Notes: generated by a model not told the origin, from the sequence alone. Positions 34,057 to 43,806 are shown, counted from the first letter of the stretch. The stretch is 53,270 nt of DNA from Nitrospira sp. (GCA_019636815.1 JAHBWT010000018.1:1-53270), one strand, 5' to 3'. Numbers and translations are program-made.

Positions 34057-34665
34057 ATGACAGGGTTCATGTCGTCCTCAATGCCTGGGGGCAATGTCAG
34101 CCGCAGGAGATTCTTTATCTGGCTGTTATGCCTCTGTGGATCTCTGGCGCTGCTCTTTCCGCTAGATGGTCACGCAAGAGACAAGTCAACGGTCAAGCCG
34201 TCTCGGGCTCCTCGACCTGAACCGGAGCTCAAAATCGTCGACCTCGCGATTGCACCGAAACCGTACACGCTCGGCAACGGACCGCTCCAATTCTCGGTGA
34301 CGGTTCAACTCCCAAAAGACATGCGGGGGGACCTCACTGTGGAAGTCAGCGCACTCATTAGCTCTCCTTCGAAGACCTCGGTGAGGTTTCTAACCCACCG
34401 GCAGCCTGTCCAGATTTCCTCGACCTCGGATAAAGGAACGGAACGACAAAAGGTCTCGATCGAGCTTCTCTGGGACGGTCAGGATCAACGCAAGCAGCTT
34501 GCCGTGGCGGGCACCTATTCGTATGAAGTTCGAACGAAATTATTGTTGAACGGGGAGAAGGGGCTCCGAACGGTGATGGTCGGCTGGCCGAAGCGCGGAA
34601 CACTACAAGTAAAATGGCCCACGGTGGGCTCCCTCGCGCCTACGATCCCGTCCCCAATATATTGA
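34057..34665 (+). CDS. Exported protein with Tat-like signal
   Basis: A 202-residue protein. The N-terminus has SRRRFFIWLLCLCGSLALLF, a twin-arginine (SRRxFx) motif followed by a hydrophobic helix, then a cleavage-like GHARD. The mature region is beta-rich (ELKIVDLAIAPKPYTLGNGP, LQFSVTVQLPKDMRGDLTVE, AGTYSYEVRTKLLLNG), resembling an immunoglobulin-like or FlgD-type fold. No family assigned. Promoter-like TTGACA is at 33966-33971. Confidence 0.7.
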   Translation: MTGFMSSSMPGGNVSRRRFFIWLLCLCGSLALLFPLDGHARDKSTVKPSRAPRPEPELKIVDLAIAPKPYTLGNGPLQFSVTVQLPKDMRGDLTVEVSALISSPSKTSVRFLTHRQPVQISSTSDKGTERQKVSIELLWDGQDQRKQLAVAGTYSYEVRTKLLLNGEKGLRTVMVGWPKRGTLQVKWPTVGSLAPTIPSPIY

Positions 34666-34773
34666 TTCGATGCGCGAGACAAGCCGCGCATCGGGGCAGT
34701 AGCGCGCGCTCAACAGAAAACCGCCCTTGACGGACGTCTTGGAGTAACCCTTCAAGTCCTTCTGGATTCATCT

Positions 34774-35790
34774 CTACCCCTTCTCGGGTTTTGCGTCGCG
34801 TTCCATTAAATCACTGACCGCCTGTCGACACGATTTCTTGTCGTCCAGCACGGCGTTGATCTCTTGTATGATCGGCATGTCGATTTGGTAGCGGCGGGCC
34901 AACGTGAGCGCCGCGCGAGCAGTTCGAACGCCTTCAGCGACAGCCTGCATACCAGCCAAGATTGTCTCAATCCGTTCTCCGCTGCCGAGTTGCACGCCTA
35001 CCGCATGGTTGCGGCTGAGTGTGCCTGTACAAGTCAGCACCAGATCTCCGACACCGGAGAGTCCGTAGAACGTGCGTGGATCAGCTCCCATTGCCGCACC
35101 GAGCCGAATGGTTTCCGCCAGGCCTCGAGTAATGAGTGCCGCGCGAGCATTGAGGCCAAGGCACAGGCCGTCGATCACGCCGGCGGCCAGTGCCATCACA
35201 TTTTTCAGCGCTCCGCCAAGTTGGACGCCGATGACATCGGTATCGGCGTACACGCGAAAGGTAGACGTCATTAAGACATCCTGGAAAGTGCGAACCAGTG
35301 TTTGATCGCCGCCCGCCAAACAGACGGCCGTGGGCCGCCCTTCCGACAATTCTGACGCGAAACTTGGGCCGGAAAGGACCATAAAGGAGCGATGCATGAA
35401 CGTCGGCAACTCATCCTCCATCACCTGAGTCATCAATTTGGCCGAGCCCTCCTCTATCCCTTTGTTTGCGCACACCACCGGTCGTGAATCCACCAGGTTT
35501 GGCGCAAGTTCCCGCAAGACCGAGCGAGTGGCGTGCGAAGGAACAGCGAAGATAAGGCCGTGGCAGGCGTGAACGGCTTCGACAAGGGAAGAGGTCGCCT
35601 TCAAACTTGGAGGGAGAGTGACGCCATTCAGAAAGACCGAATTTTCATGAGAAGTGTTAATGGACTCAACGACAGCAGGCTCATAGGCCCAGAGACGAAC
35701 TGTCAGCCCCTTCTCGGCGAGATGTTTTGCCAGAGCTGTTCCCCAAGCTCCGGCCCCAATCACGCCGATTTTGTTGATAGTCGTTGGCAT
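34774..35790 (-). CDS. gpsA: Glycerol-3-phosphate dehydrogenase [NAD(P)+]
   Basis: A 338-residue GpsA: Rossmann GVIGAGAWGTALAKHLAEKG, VFAVPSHATRSVLREL, CANKGIEEGSAKLMTQVM, LSGPSFASEL, LGGALKNVMALAAGVIDGL (catalytic Lys) and NARAALITRGLAE. It makes sn-glycerol-3-phosphate for membrane lipids. Divergent from the OMP gene at 36032. Confidence 0.97.
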   Translation of the reverse strand: MPTTINKIGVIGAGAWGTALAKHLAEKGLTVRLWAYEPAVVESINTSHENSVFLNGVTLPPSLKATSSLVEAVHACHGLIFAVPSHATRSVLRELAPNLVDSRPVVCANKGIEEGSAKLMTQVMEDELPTFMHRSFMVLSGPSFASELSEGRPTAVCLAGGDQTLVRTFQDVLMTSTFRVYADTDVIGVQLGGALKNVMALAAGVIDGLCLGLNARAALITRGLAETIRLGAAMGADPRTFYGLSGVGDLVLTCTGTLSRNHAVGVQLGSGERIETILAGMQAVAEGVRTARAALTLARRYQIDMPIIQEINAVLDDKKSCRQAVSDLMERDAKPEKG

Positions 35791-36031
35791 AACAAGTCAG
35801 CCTTGTCGACAAATCATCACCATTCATGCAGAAGGGCGGATTATAGGAAGGCCTCCAAGACCCTGTCAACGAATTGAGGAACCATCCGTCAGTGGTTCTA
35901 AGTCCGCTCTTCACGGAAGATGAGCTGTCGGAATGGTACGTGGCTTGCTCCACCCTCGTCGGATTTCCGAAATGACTTCGCCATCACAGCGACAAGTCAT
36001 AGGATGGATACAGGCAATTCTGAGGTTTCAG

Positions 36032-36784
36032 ATGAAACAGTCGCGCATTCCATGGCTTTGCTCTGGAATCTTTGCAACCACACTCTTGATCCGGTCTCTA
36101 GTGCTCGCTGTCCCTAGCGCCTGTGGAGAAACATACATCGCCGGGCAATTCGGATTTGCAGTGCCTGGGGGTCTCTCAGATGGCGACTCTACCTCCTCAT
36201 TCCTTTCCTCGTCGCTTGGCCCCAACGTAACGGCAACGCACGGCGATTTAGAGTTGTCCACTTCTCTTGTGTATGGCGGGAAAGTAGGTCACTACTTTAA
36301 TTCCGCCCGCTGGCTTGGCTTAGAAGCGGAAGTGTTTCATACGACTCCCCACATTGACCAGCAAGTTCATACTCTTACTATTCAGACGCCCACAATCCCC
36401 TCCGTAACAGGGAGGGCAACCTTCCAAGGGGCATATTTTCGGGTATTAACGTTGGCTCCCTTTAATGTCATGTTTCGTTACCATAAAACGCGATTGCAGC
36501 CTTATGCCGGAGTGGGACCAGGAATTTTCTTTGCACGAATCAAGGGAGAAGGTCTGGCACCGGATTCACCGGAATCAACTTCAGATAATGCAAGACTTGG
36601 GCTGAACGCGAAAGTGGGTGTTGAATACTCTGTCACCAGACATCTTACGGCATTCGCAGAATGGAAATTTAATTACGCGCACTTTAAGTTCAACGAGAAT
36701 GAAAATCTATTCCCTTTTCCCTATGGCTTTGATGCAACCTATACGATGCATCTCGTCTCCTTCGGCGTCGGCTATCATTTCTAA
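36032..36784 (+). CDS. Outer-membrane beta-barrel protein (opacity/OmpA-like)
   Basis: A 250-residue protein with a signal peptide (WLCSGIFATTLLIRSLVLAV...CGE) and an eight-strand barrel ending LVSFGVGYHF. Strand patterns YIAGQFGFAVPGG, GKVGHYFNSARWLGLEAEVF and LQPYAGVGPGIFFARI are typical of surface-antigen-like porins. ATG 36032 has GAGG 6 nt upstream; earlier in-frame starts (35933, 35972) lack an RBS. Slightly AT-rich at its 3' end. Confidence 0.85.
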   Translation: MKQSRIPWLCSGIFATTLLIRSLVLAVPSACGETYIAGQFGFAVPGGLSDGDSTSSFLSSSLGPNVTATHGDLELSTSLVYGGKVGHYFNSARWLGLEAEVFHTTPHIDQQVHTLTIQTPTIPSVTGRATFQGAYFRVLTLAPFNVMFRYHKTRLQPYAGVGPGIFFARIKGEGLAPDSPESTSDNARLGLNAKVGVEYSVTRHLTAFAEWKFNYAHFKFNENENLFPFPYGFDATYTMHLVSFGVGYHF

Positions 36785-36874
36785 ACCTCTTCCTTAGATC
36801 CTGATCACGGAGCCAGGAATTACCGTGGCCGTTCGTGTTAAGCTCTCTCCGCTCCAGAGTTCATTCGTATATTT

Positions 36875-37231
36875 ATGCAAGTTTGCCCAGCCTGCCAGCG
36901 ATCACAACCTGAGATCAATAGGTTCTGCGTGCAATGCGGAAGACGACTCGATGGTAGAGCCAACTGCCAGTTGGCCGATAGACCTCCTCGTCAGGCTCCG
37001 GAGCAACTGAATATCACTGTACTTTATGGGATGGTCGTTTTCCTCATCCTAGCCCTGCTGTTTCCTCCGTGGGAGACTCCGCCGACTCAAGCACCTGAGT
37101 TTCTCGGTATGCATTTCATCCTCTCGCCTCCTGCTCAGGAGGCTGTCGTCAGCCGCATGCTTTTGACGATCGAGCTCGTGACGATCGCGATCGCCGGGAT
37201 GTACGGCGCGTTCCTCTTCCGTAAGAAATGA
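36875..37231 (+). CDS. Zinc-ribbon membrane protein
   Basis: A 118-residue protein. The N-terminus has a zinc ribbon (VCPACQ...FCVQCGRRL), followed by two membrane helices (VLYGMVVFLILALLFPPW and LLTIELVTIAIAGMYGAFLF). Zinc-ribbon plus TM proteins of this type are widespread and mostly uncharacterised. No operon partner. Confidence 0.8.
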   Translation: MQVCPACQRSQPEINRFCVQCGRRLDGRANCQLADRPPRQAPEQLNITVLYGMVVFLILALLFPPWETPPTQAPEFLGMHFILSPPAQEAVVSRMLLTIELVTIAIAGMYGAFLFRKK

Positions 37232-37319
37232 AGCGTTAATGCCATTCGTTACAGGATGGCAAGGAGGAGCAGAGTCGCCCTTTCCCGATTGACGCTGACG
37301 GTTGAGGTCTGTTGGAGGG

Positions 37320-38120
37320 CTAGTCCAGTGCCAAGGTGAGACACTTGGCGGATCCACCGGATTTCATGAATTCATCGAGGTGAACGGTATGGGTGTCATA
37401 TCCTCGGTCGTGAAGCCAGGACTGAGTGATAGGACAACCAGAAGGAAGCACGACATGTTTCCCGACGCAGACGGCATTGCAGGCGAATGTTAGGGCTTCA
37501 GCTTCAGGAACGGCGAAACGGAGCCCCCCGGTAATACGTTCCGCGATAGCCGCTTGGCCGTAGGCATCGAACGCAGCTGGAAAATAGAGCAGTTCTCCGC
37601 CGCTCAATGGACACACGCACGTGTCCAGATGATAGAAGCGGCCGTCCACGAGTGCGAGGGGGATGATTTTTCGGTGGAAATGTTCACTGAGGATCGGGAA
37701 GACGCGAATATCGGATCGCTGTCGATAACCACCGAACCAATAATCTGGGAACCCCAAAAGATCACCGGCGCCCTCAAAATAAAGACCTTCTTGTAAGATC
37801 ATGACGTCGTAGTCTTGGGCTCGAAACCACCTCTCGAAATGCGCTTCTTCACGCTGTCGTTCGGGGTATCGGAAACGGCTCACGACGGCTGTTCGTCCGA
37901 CCACGATGCCTGCATTGGCAGTGAACACGAGATCAGGTAAGCCCGGCACGGGTGTCATTTGTTCAAGCGCGACATGCAAATCTTTCTGGAAGACCTTCAT
38001 CAGTTCCTGCCACTGCCGCACCGCCTGTTCGTGATCCACGCGATTGCTGAGCCGCATCCAGGGGTTAATCTCGTACTCGATGCCGAAAAAATCTGGAGGG
38101 CACACCAGCAGTCGGTTCAC
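37320..38120 (-). CDS. Amidinotransferase-fold hydrolase (DDAH/arginine-deiminase-like)
   Basis: A 266-residue pentein-fold protein. The family residues are visible: VCPPDFFGIEYEINPWM, PDLVFTANAGIVVG, EGAGDLLGFPD with the acidic pair, YHLDTCVCPLSGGE with catalytic His, and the C-terminal GGSAKCLTLAL with the nucleophilic Cys. Penteins act on arginine or methylarginines, and the exact substrate (arginine, dimethylarginine) is unknown. The start overlaps the stop of a small exported ORF by 4 bp. Confidence 0.88.
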   Translation of the reverse strand: MNRLLVCPPDFFGIEYEINPWMRLSNRVDHEQAVRQWQELMKVFQKDLHVALEQMTPVPGLPDLVFTANAGIVVGRTAVVSRFRYPERQREEAHFERWFRAQDYDVMILQEGLYFEGAGDLLGFPDYWFGGYRQRSDIRVFPILSEHFHRKIIPLALVDGRFYHLDTCVCPLSGGELLYFPAAFDAYGQAAIAERITGGLRFAVPEAEALTFACNAVCVGKHVVLPSGCPITQSWLHDRGYDTHTVHLDEFMKSGGSAKCLTLALD

Positions 38121-38347
38121 GTTGACCTCCCCAGGGATCGGGCAACTTCTGTCAGAAACGGTGCCGCATCCATGACGAGACCGACCGCCTGAAAGCTGCC
38201 TCGACCGGCTAATTTTGTCGGTACCGAAGAGTTGGCATCCGCACAGACTGTGGGAACAGTTGCCGGGAGAAGATCGCTTGTGGCGACCGAGTGTACTGTC
38301 GAGGCGACGAGAAGGGCCAGCTCAACGATGAGAATCAGAGTCCGCAT
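38117..38347 (-). CDS. Small exported hypothetical protein
   Basis: A 76-residue protein with a signal-peptide-like N-terminus (MRTLILIVELALLVASTVHS) and no recognisable domain. Its stop overlaps the next gene's start (ATGA), which supports translation. Otherwise weakly supported. Confidence 0.5.
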   Translation of the reverse strand: MRTLILIVELALLVASTVHSVATSDLLPATVPTVCADANSSVPTKLAGRGSFQAVGLVMDAAPFLTEVARSLGRST

Positions 38348-38489
38348 TGTGCTTTATGCCAGGATGAGCGAATCAATGATGTGCCCTTGAAGAACGACAC
38401 GTTCCTGATGATGATTCATGACTTACTCGCTGGCTGTGAATCTATTGTACCACCAGGTTTGCATGGCCGAAGCACACGAGGATGGGGAA

Positions 38490-39536
38490 CTACGGATTCG
38501 CAGGCCGTGCTTTCATCAGCTCTCGGAGTACGCTCGTCGCGTAGGCGCCTGGAGGCAGGCAAAAGGAGAGGGTCAGGGCTTCGCCATTCAGCGACCATTC
38601 CAGTTCAGTGAGGGGAACGCGAAACGGCCGACGCTCGCCGCGGAATCCACAGGTCTTTGCAGCAGCAATGAGGGTATCTTTGGTGGTCCCCTCGTCTACA
38701 ATAACTGCTTCCTCGATTCGTCCCGGCTCACCATTTGCCCAGGACACGCGTGAACCGAAGAGAATCCCAGTCGGACTGATTTCGAACCGGTCCGCGCGTG
38801 GCTGTTCTTTTTCGGCATCCTCCACAAGGAAACAAGCCCCGTTGGCCTGTTTCATGGCCCAGTCGCCGACGAAGATTCGATCGATCTGATCGATCCGCTT
38901 CGCCAGCATCCGATTGAACAAGAACGACTGATAGGCATTGAGGTACCAGATCCGCTGAGCTCGATTCATCCTCTCCCGCCGCTGCGTTTCGTGGAGGAGC
39001 GCAGCACCGACTTCGTAGTTGTCGCCACGTTTCCCTTGCCGCTGTGGGCCGAAGTAGTTGGGCACCCCGCGGGCGCTCAATTGTTGGAGAATGGCCGGCA
39101 CTGATTCAGCCGCGTGATCGGCAACATCGTGGATGACCAAGCGAAAGTGATTGCCGGCGTGATGGCCGGTTCGGAGACGGTTACGATGACGTCCGAGGAC
39201 CTGAAGGCTTAGTATGGTATCGTCCATTTTCAGGCTGGTCATCTGTTCCGGTCTGATCCCCTGCAAAGACACCATCTGAGTGGTGACTGCTCGAGCGTCC
39301 TTCAGGCCGGCGACTCCGATGGCCTGCGCCTTGATTCCTAATGAAGAGGAGAGTCTGCGGACGAGATCTGGTGTGGAAAGGCCGCGTTTGGTGATCCTGA
39401 CGTATAAATGTTCTCCTTCCCCGCAGGGAAGGTACAGCGGACGTTCTTCAACTTGAAAATCTTCGGGGGTGGTGCGGATTTGTCCGCCAAGCCCAGGGAT
39501 ATTGCGAGTGAGGAACGGATCGATTGAGGATGTCAC
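38490..39536 (-). CDS. truD: tRNA pseudouridine(13) synthase
   Basis: A 348-residue TruD: EDFQVEERPLYLPCGEGEHL, LGIKAQAIGVAGLKDARAVT with catalytic Asp80, GHHAGNHFRLVI, GVPNYFGPQRQG and IWYLNAYQSFLFN. It makes pseudouridine 13 in tRNA-Glu. Starts with GTG 39536. The C-terminal block (NGEALTLSFCLPPGAYATSV) is complete. Confidence 0.95.
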   Translation of the reverse strand: MTSSIDPFLTRNIPGLGGQIRTTPEDFQVEERPLYLPCGEGEHLYVRITKRGLSTPDLVRRLSSSLGIKAQAIGVAGLKDARAVTTQMVSLQGIRPEQMTSLKMDDTILSLQVLGRHRNRLRTGHHAGNHFRLVIHDVADHAAESVPAILQQLSARGVPNYFGPQRQGKRGDNYEVGAALLHETQRRERMNRAQRIWYLNAYQSFLFNRMLAKRIDQIDRIFVGDWAMKQANGACFLVEDAEKEQPRADRFEISPTGILFGSRVSWANGEPGRIEEAVIVDEGTTKDTLIAAAKTCGFRGERRPFRVPLTELEWSLNGEALTLSFCLPPGAYATSVLRELMKARPANP

Positions 39537-39660
39537 CCGCGTGCTCTCGTGAGAATGACGGCCGTCCGTCGAAAAGTGTCGTCAAATCTGAGGATAAACG
39601 AGCCCATGGTATACTTTTTCAGCCCATGCGAAAACGATCAGACCAATCACGGGTTGGGGA

Positions 39661-40500
39661 ATGAGCACACGGCGGAAAGTATCATGGCCCGACCACCTGA
39701 GGTCATTCGTCGGCTATTGCCTGAGCGAACCGCTCTATCGGGCGTTCAGTCTCGTTCCACATTGGGAATGGGGTTTGTCCAATCATGAGATCTCCATCTT
39801 AACCCACAGCCATTCCGTTCTCGCGGGTTGTCGTGCCGTCCATCTCACCGACCTGCACCTTGACCGGTATCACCCGCGACATGATGGTATTGTCGACACC
39901 GTGGGGGAGCTTCACCCCGATTGGATTTTCATCACGGGAGACCTGCTCAACGTGCCGGAAGGCCTGCCGCATCTCTTTCGCTTTCTTGAACATCTGCGTG
40001 CCATCGCACCCGTGTACATGACGTTGGGCAATCACGACCATTACAGCGGCGTCCAGGTGGCAGAGTATGCCGAACTGGCCGATCGACACAAGATCACGCT
40101 CCTGGTGAATCAGCATGCGATTGTCTCAACAGGAAGGGGAGAGCTGGTGATTGTCGGCGTCGATGATCCCTCTCTCCATCGAGCCGATCTTGGATGCATC
40201 CCGCCTCGCGCCGACCAACGATTTACGGTGCTGCTGGCGCATGCGCCGAACATTCTCGACCACGTCGAAGCGCATCATGCCATTGATTTGATTCTCTGCG
40301 GACACAGTCATGGCGGACAGTGGAGAGTGCCGGGGATTCCCACTTTTTGGCTTCCTCCTGGGTGCAATGGTCGCGTGGACGGTTGGCACGAATCCGGCCG
40401 GCACCGACTATATATCAACCGAGGGCTGGGCTGGTCATTCCTGCCATTTCGATTGAACTGTCGACCTGAGATCGCCGTGATTGAGTGGATTCAGGAATAG
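39661..40500 (+). CDS. Metallophosphoesterase (YkuE-like)
   Basis: A 279-residue calcineurin-like phosphoesterase. Metal motifs: HLTDLHLDRY, FITGDLLN, TLGNHDHYSG, LLAHAPN and LCGHSHGGQWRVPG. This set matches YkuE/PA-phosphatase-like enzymes that act on membrane-associated phosphates in the envelope. No strong signal peptide is visible; an N-terminal ~45-residue stretch precedes the domain. Substrate unknown. Confidence 0.9.
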   Translation: MSTRRKVSWPDHLRSFVGYCLSEPLYRAFSLVPHWEWGLSNHEISILTHSHSVLAGCRAVHLTDLHLDRYHPRHDGIVDTVGELHPDWIFITGDLLNVPEGLPHLFRFLEHLRAIAPVYMTLGNHDHYSGVQVAEYAELADRHKITLLVNQHAIVSTGRGELVIVGVDDPSLHRADLGCIPPRADQRFTVLLAHAPNILDHVEAHHAIDLILCGHSHGGQWRVPGIPTFWLPPGCNGRVDGWHESGRHRLYINRGLGWSFLPFRLNCRPEIAVIEWIQE

Positions 40501-40524
40501 ACCGAGACGCAGGCTGTGTAGGTT

Positions 40525-41166
40525 TCACTCTCGCATCCGCTCCAATGCCTCTCTGGCCCGGCTTCGCACCGTTTGGTCCCAGTCATGCTCCATGACAGTC
40601 TTCAGCCGCTCCCGTGCTTCGGTTGCTCGGAGTCTGCCGAGCCCCAAAGCGGCGCAGGAACGCACGTAGGCATGATCATCCTCCAGTGCCTTGACCAACA
40701 GCGGTACTACTGACAGATCTTGCAACGCCCCCAGGTGACTGGCGGCCATCCCTCTGATACGGTGCTGCTTATCGCCCAAGGCGCGTTGTAAAGTTTCGGC
40801 GAGCAATTCCTTCAGGGCAGGAACAGCTGAAGCGAGTCCATCGATTCGGTACTCATTATTCTCCAGCAGGGTAAACGCCAGATCCAGTCTCTTCTCTTGG
40901 ACGGTTGTTCGTTCAAACAATGCCAGAAGGCGTGTGCGTTCCCGCGATCTAGCGCGGCGTTTACGAAACGCATTGATCGGAATGAACAATAGGAAGACAG
41001 TCACGAAGCCGATCGCCGTCATCGGCACAGCCTGATCGACAATGAAGTCTTGTGTCTCGATCGACAGCCGTTTCCAGATCCACACTCCGGCGACGATGAG
41101 GCCAACCAGGATAACCAGCCAAGCGGGATTGATCTCCCCCTCTTCGTGACGATTCAGTTTGCTCAT
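40525..41166 (-). CDS. Membrane HEAT-repeat protein
   Basis: A 213-residue protein with two N-terminal membrane helices (AWLVILVGLIVAGVWIWKRL; MTAIGFVTVFLLFIPINAF), a basic linker and HEAT-like repeats (IRGMAASHLGALQDLSVVPL, VRSCAALGLGRLRATEARER). Likely a protein-binding scaffold at the inner membrane. Function unknown. Confidence 0.8.
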   Translation of the reverse strand: MSKLNRHEEGEINPAWLVILVGLIVAGVWIWKRLSIETQDFIVDQAVPMTAIGFVTVFLLFIPINAFRKRRARSRERTRLLALFERTTVQEKRLDLAFTLLENNEYRIDGLASAVPALKELLAETLQRALGDKQHRIRGMAASHLGALQDLSVVPLLVKALEDDHAYVRSCAALGLGRLRATEARERLKTVMEHDWDQTVRSRAREALERMRE

Positions 41167-41292
41167 GAATGGTGGATCATACGAACGTCATCGAGGAATC
41201 GTCAATGAATGGCAAGTCTGGGGGCTCATCGCCTTGACCAGGCTTTCTCGTTCAGACTATCTTGTCGCAACCACAGTGCGACGAACTTGCCT

Positions 41293-42048
41293 ATGCGTCT
41301 GACCATTCTGGGTTCCGGCACCAACGTGCATCCGACCCGCGCCGCAGCCGGGTATCTGGTGCGCACCGATCAGCGCCTCCTTCTCGATTTCGGTCCCCGT
41401 ACCTTGATGAACTTGATCAAGACCGGCGTGGATCGACACCGGATCACGCATATCTTGTTCTCACATTTTCATGCCGACCACTTTTCCGACTTCATTACGT
41501 TCTTCTTCGACGCGGTCATCTATGCCAAGTTTGGCGGGGGACACCGGCCTCCGATGACCTTGATCGGCCCAAAGGGTACGATCCGTCTCTTGCAGTCGAT
41601 CATGAAGAGCTTCCCCAGTTTTTCACCCGCTCCGTTCAGGGTCGCATTCAAGGAAGTAACAAATAGGCCGTTCAGGATCGGGGACACCCGCGTGGTTCCC
41701 AAGCCCGTGGTCCATGTTCCCGATCTCTCGAGTGTCGGCTATCGCATTGAATACCGCGGTAAGACGATCGTCTATTCAGGGGATACCCAATATTGCGACG
41801 AGGTCATCCGGTTGTGTCGGGATGCCGATCTTGCCGTGCTCGATTGCTCGTTTCCAGCCAACCGCCCTGGCCCCGCCCATCTCCATGCCGGACAGTGCGG
41901 TCAGGTCGCGAAGGAGGCCGGTGTCGACCGACTGGTCCTCTCGCATTTCTACCCGATCGCGGATCGCTACGATGTCAAGGCGCAGGCGGCGGAAGAGCAT
42001 CGGGGAAAGGTATGGAAGGGTAAAGATCTGCTGACCATCCGTCTCTAG
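41293..42048 (+). CDS. Metallo-beta-lactamase-fold hydrolase (RNase Z-like)
   Basis: A 251-residue MBL-fold protein. Motifs: GSGTNVHPTRAAAGYLV, HILFSHFHADHFSDF (HxHxDH), the YSGDTQYCDEVIRL Asp and AHLHAGQCG, with a terminal SHFYP His. It resembles RNase Z/ElaC and arylsulfatase-type hydrolases, so the tRNA-processing role is possible but not proven. Starts at ATG 41293 (MRLTILG); an ATG at 41209 with GAGGAA upstream would add 28 residues of uncertain origin. Confidence 0.85.
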   Translation: MRLTILGSGTNVHPTRAAAGYLVRTDQRLLLDFGPRTLMNLIKTGVDRHRITHILFSHFHADHFSDFITFFFDAVIYAKFGGGHRPPMTLIGPKGTIRLLQSIMKSFPSFSPAPFRVAFKEVTNRPFRIGDTRVVPKPVVHVPDLSSVGYRIEYRGKTIVYSGDTQYCDEVIRLCRDADLAVLDCSFPANRPGPAHLHAGQCGQVAKEAGVDRLVLSHFYPIADRYDVKAQAAEEHRGKVWKGKDLLTIRL

Positions 42049-42049
42049 G

Positions 42050-42907
42050 CTACAGCCCTTCTTCGCGCGGGGCACCTCCGAGGATCTCGATAAACTTGGT
42101 TAATCGTTCGGTTTTGATGGAGTCTCCGGCCTTGGCGTAGATCGCCAGGAGATTTTTGATCATCCGTGAGAGGATCGCACGGACCGGACTTTTCTGCAGG
42201 TACCTGTCGTCGAAACCATATCCCGCTTCCGTGAGAAACCGGGCACAGTTCTTTTCGGTCAGTAACGCTCCGCCGTTGAAACAGTCGATAAAAATTTTGT
42301 ACTTGTCAGATTCGTACTTCACCAGAAAATGACCCGGCATGCCGATACCGAACACTGGAAGCTTTAAGCGTTGCCCGAGAAAGAGGTAGACAGCAGACAA
42401 ACTGATCGGGATGCCGAGACGCCGATCCATGACGCAGTTGAGGTAGCTGTTCTCGACCTCGTAGTAATTTTTGGTATTCCCTTTAAACCCTTGCTCGGTG
42501 AACAGGTACCGATTCAGCGCGTTGACGGCTTCTTCGCCGGAAGCTCGACAGCCGATTCGGGCTCGAACCTCGCCAGCCATCGTCTCCAACTGATCACGAT
42601 AGCGCGCGACATCCAGTGTAGGGTACGCGTAACGAGCGATGAGAAACGCGCCGGTTTCCAGGCAGACAGCCTCATTCGAACGAATCACCAGGCTCGTCAA
42701 CTCCTCTTCCAGCTTTCCTCCACGGATTTCCTCGAGCACGGACGCGATCCGGTCTCCCATGTCAGGCTGCTCGATTTCCGCTTCCTGGAGAAGCGGGACC
42801 GCCGAGGGACCGATGTCGATGAGCCGTCCGCTGATGGTTTGAACGATCTTGTCGTCCTCGTCGGACAACAGTCGAATCAGAGCTCGAATTTGGCTTTCTG
42901 GAATCAT
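42050..42907 (-). CDS. SirB1/transglutaminase-like protein
   Basis: A 285-residue protein: a helical N-terminal half with HEAT-like character (RLLSDEDDKIVQTISGRLID, IGPSAVPLLQEAE), then the SirB1/transglutaminase-like domain (NSYLNCVMDRRLGIPISLSA with Cys, PVFGIGMPGHFLVKYE with His, KIFIDCFNGG with Asp). The Cys-His-Asp order fits the transglutaminase-like fold. Function unknown. ATG 42907 (MIPESQIRAL) chosen; TTG 42976 is possible. Confidence 0.85.
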   Translation of the reverse strand: MIPESQIRALIRLLSDEDDKIVQTISGRLIDIGPSAVPLLQEAEIEQPDMGDRIASVLEEIRGGKLEEELTSLVIRSNEAVCLETGAFLIARYAYPTLDVARYRDQLETMAGEVRARIGCRASGEEAVNALNRYLFTEQGFKGNTKNYYEVENSYLNCVMDRRLGIPISLSAVYLFLGQRLKLPVFGIGMPGHFLVKYESDKYKIFIDCFNGGALLTEKNCARFLTEAGYGFDDRYLQKSPVRAILSRMIKNLLAIYAKAGDSIKTERLTKFIEILGGAPREEGL

Positions 42908-43017
42908 CGCGTCTGGTGATTTCGGTCGCTTTGCGGTGCGCGGACCACACGCCGAAAACCTGCTTCCATCATCCAATGGACTATGGCGGACGTCAAGCGA
43001 TCGATACTTCCGCGTCG

Positions 43018-43797
43018 TCAGCCCATGGCGCGACGGAAGGCCTTGGCTCCTCCGTATAGACAGAGTGCATCGAACACCAGCATAACGACAATCACCATCC
43101 CCACGTGAGGCAATGCCTCACTCCATCCGGACAGGATGAGCGGGCGCACGGCATCGATCGCCCAGGTCATCGGATTGAACTGGGCCAAGAAGCTCATCCA
43201 TCCGGGCATGGCGGTCAGCGGGACCAACGCCGAGCTGAGGAAAATCATCGGGAGCGAGAGAAACCCCAACACCGAAAAGAAGTCACCGTGACTTTTCACG
43301 GAAAAGGCCATCGCCATGGAGATAGCCGTCAGTCCGACGCCGAACATCATTCCGATCAATAAGATCATCGCGACACCGAGTATGCCCGTTGCGGGATGCA
43401 CACCAAAGAGATAGGACACGCCAAGAATGACGAGGACCTGCATCGATGTAATCGCCATGACGAAGATAAATCGGCTCAAAATAACGGACGTTCGATGAAT
43501 CGGGGTGGACATCAAGCGTTCGAGGAACCCGTTTTCTTTGTCGAACAGCAGATCGACGCCGCCTGCCAGGCCGTTGTTCAAGACGGTCATCACGACGACT
43601 CCGGCTGCGAGAAAGCTGATATAGTTCGGCGCCTGCATGACCTGCGCGTCCGCCGCCCGTTGGAAGAGATTTCCGAAGAAAATGAGCCAGAACAGCATGG
43701 GTTGTACCAGGGTGAACAGCATGCTGAATTTTTCGCGACTCAGCCGACGGACCCACCGCATCGTCAATGCGCTGATTTCCTGCCAATAGTGCTCCAC
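43018..43797 (-). CDS. ABC-2 type transporter permease
   Basis: A 259-residue inner-membrane permease with about six helices: FTLVQPMLFWLIFFGNLFQR, SFLAAGVVVMTVLNNGLAGG, LIGMMFGVGLTAISMAMAFS and FLSLPMIFLSSALVPLTAMP. Pattern FDKENGFLERLMSTPIHR is the ABC-2 signature region. It pairs with the ATPase gene 9 nt upstream, forming a DrrAB-type exporter. Substrate unknown. Confidence 0.92.
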   Translation of the reverse strand: MEHYWQEISALTMRWVRRLSREKFSMLFTLVQPMLFWLIFFGNLFQRAADAQVMQAPNYISFLAAGVVVMTVLNNGLAGGVDLLFDKENGFLERLMSTPIHRTSVILSRFIFVMAITSMQVLVILGVSYLFGVHPATGILGVAMILLIGMMFGVGLTAISMAMAFSVKSHGDFFSVLGFLSLPMIFLSSALVPLTAMPGWMSFLAQFNPMTWAIDAVRPLILSGWSEALPHVGMVIVVMLVFDALCLYGGAKAFRRAMG

Positions 43798-43806
43798 GTG
43801 ACTCCT

